DNA of 64,000 nt from NCBI GenBank assembly GCA_964036155.1, contig OZ038423.1, forward strand, positions 11,113,249 to 11,177,248. The letters run 5' to 3'. Numbering within the stretch: position 1 is the first letter of the stretch; every line of letters starts with the position of its first letter. The DNA is from Diploscapter coronatus (lineage: Eukaryota; Nematoda; Chromadorea; Rhabditida; Rhabditidae). Below the pieces are notes generated by a model, which was given only the letters and a program-made list of their open reading frames with translations, had not been told where the DNA came from and did no database searches. Of the stretch, positions 49,304-59,623 are shown piece after piece. Both the position numbers and the translations under genes were made by a program.

Positions 49304-52300
49304 ATGGCGAAGCGTAAAAAGTCTGAAAACCAGCTGAAATACGAAGCAACCACCTACTACAGTAATCCTAAAATTAAAATATCGACCTACCTCAACCTAG
49401 GGACTATTTTGATATTGGTATTTGTGATAGGTAATCTTTAATCAGTGATATGATAATTTTAGCTTTTCCTTCCTTCCGCCTCCACTTTAGGATGGGCAAG
49501 CTGGTCTGCGTGGTCGCCGTGTAGCAAACCGGTAAGATCCCGACTTTACATTTTTCTTTAAATGTTAGTCCTGATTTCAAATCTTTGGTGGTCATTCATT
49601 TCGCCAAAAATTATCTTTCCATTCTTAAACCAGAAATGTTTTTTCGCGAAATTTTTTGCAACAAATTTAATAATTTTTGTCGGGTGACGCAATTTTAAAA
49701 CCTGCGAAAGAAAATAATTGTCCCGAAAATTCGACTTCCGGTCCAGAGTTTGAACTTGAAAGAAAAAATAGAAAAGAATGAAAATCAACAATTTAAATTA
49801 AATGAAGATAATATCTAAATCATATTTTTTAAATATCAATTAAAAATATTCCAATAAAAATCAAGTTTAAATTTAGTGCGGCCCAGGCGTTTCTCATCAA
49901 TTAAGACGCTGTCTCTCCATACGCTGCTCCGGCCACTCAGTACGATATAAAATCTGCAATTTAAAGGTTAACAATTTGAATCTACTAAATTTCCATTTTG
50001 ATCTTTAAGGAGTGCAGTAAAAATAGTCGTGCGGCTAGAGATACTACTTGTGGAGGCGAGGAGATTATTTCTCAGCAGCAGGTTAGGAGGAGATTTCTTA
50101 CCTCATGAAAAGGAATTCATATATGACATACCTCCTTTCCTAACCCGGATTTCATATATTCACCTTCAGTGCGAAGTGGTGTGTCGATCCCGTAACTCTG
50201 GAGCCAGATTTCTCTGGCGAAAGGAGGACGGTACGCCCTGTGAGAATGCAAACAATCGTGCTGTATGCAGCAGGGGCACTTGTCAGGTGGGTTTGACAAG
50301 CAATATGTAACCTCAGCACTGTCACATAGCACATATGCGAATAAGGCTGTGGGAGGTCAGGGATCGATTCTTTCTCATTTTTCCGATGTTCTATGGTTTT
50401 ATAAATTAAAATTCGATAAATTAAACGAAGCTTAAAATTGCCGCAATTCAGAACGTCGGTTGTGATGACCTCGTTGGTTCATCATTGAGATTCGACGCCT
50501 GTGGAGCTTGCGGGGGTAGAGGGGATAGCTGCGAGAGTGCACAGTTTATGTGGAAAGTATCGGGTAAGAAAAAATTACATACGCGGCATTCACACTGCGG
50601 ATCCATATGGGGTGACATGCAGATTGGTCCGCAGTGCAGACTTGGTTTGTGGATCAACGCGAGTGAATATGGATTCACACGGATCGGCAAATCCGCATGG
50701 ATCCACATTAATTCGTTTTCATCCGCAAAAACTGCAGATCCGCAATTCACGATTGTGGATCCATATGAACCCGTGTGGATCGGCATAAATTATGCTGAGT
50801 AACTTTTAAAATTGGCATAAGTCATTCGAAAATCATGATTTCTCCAAAGAATATAATTTTGAAAAAAATCCAATTAAAAAATCTTAGACGAATTCACGCC
50901 ATGCGTTTCATCCTGCGAAGAAGCCGTTCAAGAGTATCGCGAGGGCAACAAAGACCGGGAAATGGCTCGATCGGTGATCGTATGCGTGAATGCTGCTACT
51001 GGGAGAGTCGTGCCCGAGAGGCTCTGTGCGGACAGGAAACGACCCAAAGGGCAGACCCGACCCTGTCCACCGCTATTGTGTCCTAGCAGGTTAGGATCTT
51101 TAAAATCTCCTATAAACTTGATCTTCTTAAATTTTGCCTATGAAAGTTTGAAAAGTTATTTTTTCTGTAGAAAATAAATAAAATTCTAAACAATTTCAGT
51201 TGTCGGTAAGTATTCGAATTTTTTCCGATTACGGTAAATTTGAGAGTGAAATATTTGACATTTGATTTTTGCAAGCATGCAAGTGTGCCCCAGTTTCATG
51301 GGGATTCAATGCACTGAATTTTGAGTTTTTACACGAAGGCTTCCTTGATTTTCCAAAGGTATTGTGATTTAATCAAATATTCTAATTTTAGCTGGCTAGC
51401 TTCTGATTGGTCCGACTGTCTACCTCAATGCGGAATAGGGATACGGAAAAGGACGGTTTATTGTATTCAGCAGACAAACAATCAAACAATCAATGTACCG
51501 GATAAATTCTGTGTGAATTATACCAAGCCGGCAAGATTTGAAATTTTAAATTATCATGAAGATCAGCTTTCATTCCACAGAAAATCTCATTATTTTAATG
51601 AGGATCGTTTTTATAGCACGAAAGTTTGTATATATTTGATGAAAATCCGCCTTTTTCTCGTGAATAGCTGAAATTTTAACTTGAAGATCAGTTCTCACAA
51701 GAAAAATGAAACTATTTTGATGAAGATCAGTTTTTTTCCAACTAAAAACTCGTTATTTTAATGAAGATTCAAATCTTAAGCCCTCCGAAGAGTCGTGCAC
51801 CTCGAATGTTTGTGGTCATTGGGAGGCAAGTCGGTGGAGTCGATGCTCGACTTCTTGTGGTCAAGGCGTTAAAAGGCGAAGTGTAAGAATTTATGCAACT
51901 GAAATTAGCATAAGTAAAAATTACGCTAATTTCAGGTAGAATGCATCGGTGGTACAGATTGTGAAGAGAAAAATCGTCCAGTGACTGAAGCACATTGCTA
52001 TTCTGGAACCCCTTGTCCGATAGTCAGGAAAGAAGTTCTTCCTCTGCTTGATACTAATAGGTAGGTTGCTAAAAATTCTAAAAAAATGTTAACTTTCCGC
52101 AATTTTTGTACAAAAGGTTCATTTTTCAAAAATTTCTCAAGAACCAGTATATTACTAGTGTTCCAAAATTCCGTCGTATCTTTTGTATTGTGGGTCTTTT
52201 TTCCTGAAAAAAATCCTGGCTCTTGAAAGTTGCCTACTTTTGTATGCCTGAATTAACCCGTGAAGATATGGATATGGATTCTTATCTGAGGGATTTTCTT

Positions 52301-55300
52301 TATCTTTCTTTCTCTCGTTTTTCTTGCTCTCCCCATTTTTTTCGCATGTTTCAAATCCCTCGAGTCCATTGTTTTTCATCAGGCAATTTTTTCAAGTCTT
52401 TTCTTTTTTCACTCTCCATAATCCTTCAATCTTCTTCTATTGGCCCTTGGATTTCCATATTTGGGGAGCCCCTCCTCCTTTATTTTTCTCTAATTCTCTC
52501 ACCTTAAATCATACTCTTCCTCGCTATTTCTCTTCTCTTTCTTAAGCCTTTTCTTAACTATTCCTCATATTTTATCTTTCTATAACTCTCTTATCTTAAA
52601 GCTTTTCATCTTCACTATTTCTCTTTTCTTTTTCCCTAACCCTCTTTCTTAAACTTTCCTTCCTAACTATTTTCCTCTTTCTCTAAACACTTGCTTTTTT
52701 CCCTCTCAACTTCGGTAGAGAGAATACTTGCGTGTGTGCGTGTGTAGGATTTTGTTATCATCTCTTCATTTTTGCAATGTCATAGGTCAGACGATTTCTA
52801 TAGCTAATTCTTATCTATGTGAGCATTGAAGCTAAATGATATTCCTGATAAAAATCATCATATTCTATTATTTGACTATCCTACCGGTTAAATCTATGTA
52901 AGTTTGAACTTAAAACGGTATTTTTAACGGTAGCTTATCAATGGTAGTAGCGTCACGCGTTAGAAGGTAAATTGTATTTGCCCTAGTCGGCATTCCTTTA
53001 TGCCAAGGTTTATCATGCTTGCTACTTAAATATACGATGCGGTAATAACTCTTTATGATAAGAAAAAATCAAGGTTATTTTCTCCTTTAAATTTAAGATT
53101 ACTGTAGCTTGTTTGAATTTGTAAAGTAAAAACTTTATAATTTAAAATTCCGGAGTAAATCCTCGCCATATTTCATGTGTTCTTAAAATTCGCCTCTAAA
53201 ATAGTGAGCTTAAATTTTCTCGACCTCGGGAAAGCGCACTCTATTTCTAACACGACTTCTCCAAATCCCCAGGGTCTGGTTGATTCGCGATTTTTCCTGG
53301 GCGGCAATTTGTCAAATTCTAACACCCCTTCTTCCCTTTCTTTAACCGTCTCCCAAAATGGATGACTTTCGCGGAAATATTATGGATTTTGAAGAGCGCT
53401 TAAAGAAAATATAAGTCCTTAGGCTACTTTTGTATAGTGAAAAAGCCGTTTTACTCTATGCCTTGATATGACGGAAACTCTAATGGAAAAATGGATAAAC
53501 GATGATGTATTGGATATTAGGAACACTTTAAGAATAAGATAGGCATATACGAAAATTGTATAGCGTTAAAAATTAACAACGGAATAGTGCTAGCTAAAGC
53601 TAGCAAGAGTTGAAATATGTGCTAATTTTCAGCGTCGAGTGGGGCGAGCGGCAATATTTGGATGGATCTTCGTATTCGAATCCGACTGATAATCAGTTTA
53701 AAAATTCGCCCAGGTAATTTTTATTACGCTCTTAAATTCAAGTACGACTAAAATATAATGAAGATCAGCCTTTTTAAAATAAAAATCAGCTTAAGATCCA
53801 TTTATTCCAGCATTAAACTTGTAAAGAAGGCCATATTCTTTTCGTATGAAGATCAACTTCTTATGTGCTATTTTAGTCCAAACTGACCGGAATGCACTTT
53901 CTTCTTCATCGGAGAAATTATTATTGACCACTATTCAAAGTCCTTGCTTCAGTAAGCATCCTTCTGTCCTAAACTCTGACCAAATGCTATTCTGGCCACT
54001 TTGCATAATGCGAATATTCCTCCTCCACTTTTAACAATGGGTCATCTTTATATTTTGGTCCTAAGAAGAGGGCCTTTTATCTGAGATTCGCAATGGTCTA
54101 CAAATGCAACACTCCAGTAATTCGCTTACTAATTTCGCGCTCCATTGGCAAAACATATTCAAATTCAGAATGGGGATGAAGTATTTGCGCATAATTCATA
54201 AAAGGACAATCAAGAGCTTGGAAGAGAGCAAATTTAGGGCCGAACGAACTTGTGAATTCGAATTTAGGCCTCAATTCACTTAAGCTTAAGAGAGAGAACG
54301 AATGAATGTTGCAAGTTGCGAACGTTTTGAAAATTGAATGGTTTTTTGAATGACGTAATAATTTATTCAAGTTTAAAGCTATGAAATCTTAATTAAATCT
54401 CAGAAAAAAATCAATTTAGCTTCGAAAAAAATTACCGATCAAAGTTTAAAACTTTCTCATTAAGGTTAAAAATGTCATTGAAATTAAAAAAAGACTCCAA
54501 ATGAACTTCCAATCAACTTCAGACTAGTCGCTGGCGAATGGAGCGAATGCTCATCGACCTGTGGCCCTGGAGTGGCGGGTCGCAAGTTGGAATGCGTGGC
54601 GATGCACCCCGTCACTGCCACTCTACACAAGCTTCCGCTTTTTGAGTGTCAATGTAGGACTTCAGATATCTCTTTTAAGCCTTGAACTCTATGTAGTACT
54701 TCTATATCTAAGGATTTATTATTTATTAAAAATGGATATAAAATCGGAAAGAAGTAAATACTCAGGTTTTTAAAAGTGAAAAAACAAACTTTTTCTTTCT
54801 TGATTTTATGCATCCTAAGTTTAGCTCAGCCCCAGCCCTCGCTCTTCAAAGCATGCGAAGTCCGGGCCTGTCCTCTTCATGAAGAAGCTAAGGCCTCTGG
54901 ATCTAGCGATGATTCACCCTACCAATGGCAGCACGGAGAGTGGACGCAGTGCTCTGCGTCTTGTTTAGGAGGTACTGGATTTGGCCGTATTTTGCGAAAA
55001 TCACGTTGGGTAAATAGGGAAACAAAAGGCGAGCTTGAAATGTGTGGAAGTTTCCTCCGGAAACGCTGTGCCATGGTCGAATTGCAACGCCCGGACCCGA
55101 CCCCCTGAAAAGACGAGGCCCTGCAACCAACAAGCGTGTCCTCCCGTTTGGCAGGTACTGGATATAGATCCGTAATTTGGGAAAATACCGTTGAGTTTAA
55201 TTCAAGACGGGAGCGTATCTGCCGTGTACAGCTACTTGTGGAAGTGGGGTAAGCATTCGAAGAGTCCAATGTGTCAGGCCGGTCAGCAGAAATGGAGGTA

Positions 55301-58067
55301 GGAATTTTTTCTTTGGCTAAGCCCGAGAAAGGAAAATGTTTTAGGAGCTGATGCTAACATAATTTTGCCGGATTCTCAATGCAGTCAACCCAAACCGGAG
55401 AGCAAACAGCCTTGCGCCATTCAACAGTGCCCAGCCACTTGGGTGGTGAGGAGAATTTAGTCTTGAAAACATTGAAACATCTGTAAAAAGTACTCGAAGA
55501 AAAATTCTACTGATGAAAGTCTACTTCCAACCTTTTCTTTCATCATATTCTGGACGGTTATATGGTGAAGATCAACTTTAAGCGGAGTCTCTAAAACATA
55601 AAAGTGGCTAAATGAAATAAAGAAAAACTATTTGCGAGATTTGATCTGCATTTTATCAATTGATCCGCAAGTATTTCTTTTCCAGACCGGCGAATGGACA
55701 GAATGTTCCACGTCGTGCAGCTCAGGTGAACAACGTCGATCCGTGGTTTGCGAAGGCAGAGATGCCAAGGGTCGGGCTGAGCGACGGAATGAGAAAGAGT
55801 GCATCTCGGAGAAACCCAACCAAGTCCAAATGTGCAGTTTGGGTAAGTTGGAAAATTCCTTATGAGCTACCCTAAGAACGTTTTCTGAACTTGCTTTAAG
55901 ACAGGCTTCTTGTAAGACTCGAGCAAAGGACTGCATTTGGACAAAAGTCCTCCGATCCGAATATGACCCATATGGGTGGATAGACCTTGAGCTCTGATCG
56001 CAAAAATGGGGTCCGTTTGCTCCGCTCCTTTTGCGTGGGCGGGGCACGATCGTTTGATGGTAGCAAGAAGGCTATTCTGGGAGGTACTTTTGTCCTAATA
56101 CAAGCTCTCTTTGAACTTGCTCGGGTCTCACAAAGAGTCTATATTAAGAATTTTTTAATCTTATCTAAGATTTTAGGCTCCTGCGACAAACCAGAACTGA
56201 TCACCAATAGAGTTTTCGAGCAAAATGCCGAACTCAAGAAAATCACTTTGTCCATTGGAGGAGAAGCGACTTTGAGACAGGGTAAGTTTGAAAGAAAATC
56301 GAAAATTTTCGATTTTTCTAGGCACGAGCATCAAGATCAAGTGTCCCGCGAAGAAATTCAACAAGAAGAAAATCTACTGGACCAAGAATGGACAGCGGAT
56401 TAAGAATGATGGTATCTCTATTGAGACTAGCTAGAAATCTAAGATCTTTTTATCGAAAAGTATATACGATCTTCATAAAAAAAATTAAATTTAATTAAGA
56501 CAATCAAAATATACAAGTTCAGCCCATATAAAAGTCTCCTCCAATGGTAATCTCCGTCTTTTCCACGCCCGCATGGAAGATGCTGGGTTCTACGAGTGCT
56601 TTACCGATAAACTCCAGGGCAACATGACGTTGCGATTCAAGTACCGAGACGAGAATCGACATGGCCCGACTGCCCTGGACCGAGACAACCGAGTTCGGAC
56701 CGAATATGATCGAATTACATCGGGGGACAAGCCTGTGAAGCAGAAATACGCCAATTCAACTGCTTTTATGGAGGTTTTGAATACTTCAATTTGAAAATAG
56801 CAAAATCGTAGATCAAGATGTATCAAAAACTTATATTTTGCCTACATATTACGATGTTAATATCTCTAAATATCCTAAATCTCATGTTTCCAAAAGAATA
56901 GAACATTTTAGAACCTCCTAAAAGCCAAAAACGACGACGAAGTTGCTAAGGAGTTGGAGAAATACCGTGAAGTCGTCAGAACCGAGTGGGATGTCGGAGA
57001 GTGGAGTGAATGCAAGCAGCACACCTGTCGAGTTTCGGGCTACGAGGCTGGTCTTGTCGCGAAATTTACCGTAATCCAGCGTTTTAGGCAAGGCGTGTCC
57101 AATGCTCCATCAGAGTAGAAGGTCGGAAGAAAGTAGTTGAGGAGGCGATCTGTGAAAAAGTCGCTGGGCAAAGGCCCGCTGAAACGAGACCCTGTCACAG
57201 GGTGGATTGTCCCAGGTGGGAGGCGGAGGAGTGGACGGAGGTAAGATTCGTTACAAACTGATCCCAGAAAATTTATTATCTTCTATAAACCTAAACAAGA
57301 AAATCATACTTGCCTACTAGAAGAAAAACTTCAGTGCGCTCTCTCGAAGTGCATCAAAAACGGCGTTTCCTTGCAAAGACGAAACGCCACTTGCCGAATG
57401 GCGGACGGTGCGATTCTGGACGAGGAAAAATGCGACATCACGAATCGGCCCGAGACGAAAAAGGAGTGCCAGAATCGTAATTTTTCAAAAATATCACTTT
57501 GTTCAAAACAATCTTTTTTGTTCATTTTTAGCTAGTTGCAAATCCGAGTGGACGACCTCTGAGTGGGGCGCTTGTAGTTCGAACTGTGGTACTGGGGGCG
57601 TTCAAGTATGAATTTTTTCCGAAAAATGCTCGAAGTTAAAAACTTTAGCTCCGCCTCCTCTCCTGTGTTTGGTCATCGACAGGAAAGCCGGCTGGAAGGA
57701 GTTGTGAAAGTCAAAGACGCCCCTCCTCAGCTAGAGCTTGTATTTCGGACACCGTACTCCCGCCCTGTCACGCTACAGCGTTACCTCTCATGCAGGGTAA
57801 GCTGATCTTCATAAACATTTGGATGACGTTACTTTTTGGAATAACTCTATGATGCCTTTTAATTATGTTATTTTTAGACGCCAGCTGTGAAGATCTGTCC
57901 AGATTCTGCGATATCATCAAGCTATTCCATTCGTAAGAAAAGCACTGCTTCTCAAGATTGTTAATTTTTAACGCTTGCTAATTTTTAGCTGCGACTCCCA
58001 AGAAGTCAGACAAAGATGTTGCGCTACTTGTCGGCATGTGGAGTGGAAAACTCCTAAGGACGACTAA
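49304..58067 (+). CDS. madd-4: Punctin (ADAMTS-like secreted synaptic organiser), madd-4
   Basis: Secreted ADAMTSL-type matrix protein; in C. elegans MADD-4 organises acetylcholine and GABA receptor clusters and guides muscle arms. About 1067 residues. Exons: 49304-49430, 49491-49531, 49877-49966, 50010-50081, 50170-50286, 50452-50563, 50888-51089, (51200-51205), 51392-51530, 51781-51882, 51936-52060, 53633-53713, 54523-54653, 54825-54971, 55018-55154, 55207-55297, 55345-55445, 55686-55842, 56177-56281, 56322-56411, 56523-56773, 56912-57046, 57088-57240, 57335-57476, 57532-57605, 57649-57796, 57878-57932, 57989-58067. The N-terminus has a hydrophobic segment (LILVFVI) after 30 residues. Thrombospondin type 1 repeats start WASWSAWSPC and include ASDWSDCLPQCGIG and AGEWSECSSTCGPG; a Cys-rich spacer has ACGACGG. 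One Ig domain (KCPAKKF, DAGFYEC) follows, then more TSP1 repeats and a C-terminal PLAC domain (RFCDIIKLFHSC, CCATC). Introns at 51531 and 57047 appear to start with GC. Confidence 0.93.
50564..50800. repeat. GGATCCAC-rich repetitive block in a madd-4 intron
   Basis: This intron segment is GC-richer than other introns. It carries repeated forms of GGATCCA/GGATC with TGCG, CACAC or CATATG next to them (near 50598, 50650, 50670, 50684, 50697, 50738, 50755 and 50776), in both orientations. It is open on both strands over about 100 codons but in no frame that fits the gene. It may be an inserted repetitive element. Confidence 0.55.
51557..51780. repeat. Tandem array of a ~41-bp unit beginning ATGAAGATCAGTTTT
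   Basis: Six diverged units start near 51557, 51598, 51639, 51680, 51720 and 51761, so the period is about 41 bp. Each opens with a form of ATGAAGATCAG followed by an AT-rich remainder that often ends TTATTTTA. The opening is the same core that is dispersed across the window. The array fills the intron between two madd-4 TSP1 exons. Confidence 0.8.
52061..53632. promoter_or_regulatory. Large madd-4 intron with promoter-like DNA
   Basis: The longest madd-4 intron (1.57 kb). It contains a pyrimidine-rich block (52270-52720), then GGTAGAGAGAATACTTGCGTGTGTGCG and a TG-rich patch near 52730-52750. C. elegans madd-4 makes a short isoform from an internal promoter; this intron is a good candidate site for one here. 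That is inference from position and composition. Confidence 0.3.
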
Positions 58068-58779
58068 CTATTTATGATCTGAGATTTAATTTGAAAACTT
58101 AGGCAAATATGCACTTATAATCGGGATTAATTCATTTTTTCTATGGGCCATCCGATAAGTTTTTGAAAGCTAAAAATTGCGTTCTTTAATTTCAGCGCTA
58201 TTTTCACCTATTCTATCATTTAATAACCAGAACAAAAGTTTTATTTTTTAACTGTAAAAAACCTATTGAATGGCCTAATAGTTGATTTTTGAAGTCTTAA
58301 AATTGTTGTTGAGACAAATATAATTGTTTTGAACCCGTCCAAATCACTATTCACTTGTATATTTATACTCTCATTCTAGTCGAAAATGTGACACTATTTC
58401 ACTACCACATTTGTTTTTGTCTGAGATGTTTAACTTCAAAATTTGTTTTGTTTAAACTTTACTTCAACACATTCCTTGTCTTTCAACTCACTATCCCAAT
58501 TTTCTATTTCTTTTATTCCTATTGTTCACCTTCCTACCATTGATAATTTATTAGATAGTGATCGATTAAATTTGATTGATAAACAACATACTTACGTTTT
58601 TGGTCAATAAAACTTCTCGTCTAGACATTTCTTATGATAAATAATTTGAAAAACCTCAAAAACTCATTTTTAAAAGCTCTCCGAAAGATTTTGACCCAAA
58701 GTTCGGATTCTATGGATTCGATTACCCCTATATAGCTTTTCACTAGATATTTTATTTTAAGTTTTACATTAGTCTATAT

Positions 58780-58835
58780 CAGGAATGTTTACGGTTCGGT
58801 TCGGTTTACGAAAAATTGAACCGCGAACACCCCTG
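58780..58835. mobile_element. Very short hAT-like inverted-repeat element (56 bp)
   Basis: It begins CAGGAATGTTTACGGTTC and ends GAACCGCGAACACCCCTG; the ends are inverted repeats matching at about 14 of 18 positions and nearly all of the element is arm. It is flanked by GTCTATAT (58772-58779) and GTCTATAC (58836-58843), an 8-bp near-duplication. CAGG ends with an 8-bp duplication are the mark of hAT-type elements. No coding capacity. Confidence 0.6.
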
Positions 58836-59058
58836 GTCTATACTATTTTCAGAGATTTTCAAAAAATGAAAGCTAGAGAAGTCAAAAGTATAAATAGAAA
58901 TAGTGTGGGAAAGAACAGAGTCGGAGACAGAAAACGTCGAAATGGCGCAGGTGACAATAGGGTGGGTGCAAAAATCAGGGGTGCATGAGAGAATGGAAAT
59001 AGTGGGTTTTTCGATGAGGTAGAAGAGTCTTTTGTGCGTTATACAAAGACGACGGATA

Positions 59059-59218
59059 CAGGGATGAAAAGTTTGGCTCAAATGCCGGCCTGGACTCAAT
59101 CAACCCAGGCCTGGACCTGGACCTGGGCCTGGGTCTTCTCAAAACTCAGGCCTGGGACCTGAAAACCAGGTCCAGGTCCAGGCCGGCCCCAGGCCCTGGT
59201 CCAAACTTTTCATCCCTG
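59059..59218. mobile_element. hAT-like foldback MITE, 160 bp
   Basis: Perfect 18-bp terminal inverted repeats, CAGGGATGAAAAGTTTGG at the left and its reverse complement at the right. They are flanked by an exact 8-bp duplication GACGGATA (59051-59058 and 59219-59226). The interior is strikingly GC-rich and made of CAGGCCTGG / GGACCTGG units in both orientations, so the whole element can fold into one hairpin. The CAGGG end plus 8-bp target duplication fits the hAT superfamily. It is non-autonomous, with no open reading frame. Confidence 0.85.
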
Positions 59219-59623
59219 GACGGATAAATGCAGGACGATCTTTCATCTAATCGAGAGAACTTCGGGTAAAAAGTAATTTGGGGATTTTCTGAAATGTAGA
59301 ATTCGATTCTGAGATCAATTGTTAGGCCTAGAACGACTCTAATATCGTATTTTCTTTTAAAAATTCTAGAAAATGCGTAATTCTTACCATCTTCATTTTC
59401 CCGGAACTTCTGAATTTCGCGAAATTCTCAACTTTTCTTGAATTTTAATATTTTTCAGGAGTGTTGGCTAGGAAATCAACATTTCGGAAAGTTGCAGGAC
59501 GAATTTTCTCCACGGAAATCGGCTGTTTGGACTCGGCTCATGAGGTTCATTTTATTTATTTTTCCTATTTTAAAATAATTTTATTTTCCAGTTTCGCCAT
59601 TCTCCCGAAATCGTATATTTGTC

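Larger units (their letters stand above)
58068..59623. other. Intergenic spacer between madd-4 and SLC25A42
   Basis: Contains the madd-4 3' UTR and two short inverted-repeat elements (annotated separately). From 59459 there is a possible non-coding 5' exon of the carrier gene: an acceptor TTTTCAG at about 59459, a donor near 59543, and a second acceptor TTCCAG at about 59590, ahead of the ATG at 59624. Confidence 0.45.

Noticed and set aside
50448..50800. Long open frames on both strands over the madd-4 intron after 50563
   Set aside because: They follow from the repeated GGATCC-like units and cannot be joined in frame to the flanking TSP1 exons.
54776..54860. Apparent signal peptide (QTFSFLILCILSLAQPQP) that could start a short madd-4 isoform
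   Set aside because: There is no ATG in this frame, and the second half is better explained as the exon starting at 54825 after a TTTAG acceptor.
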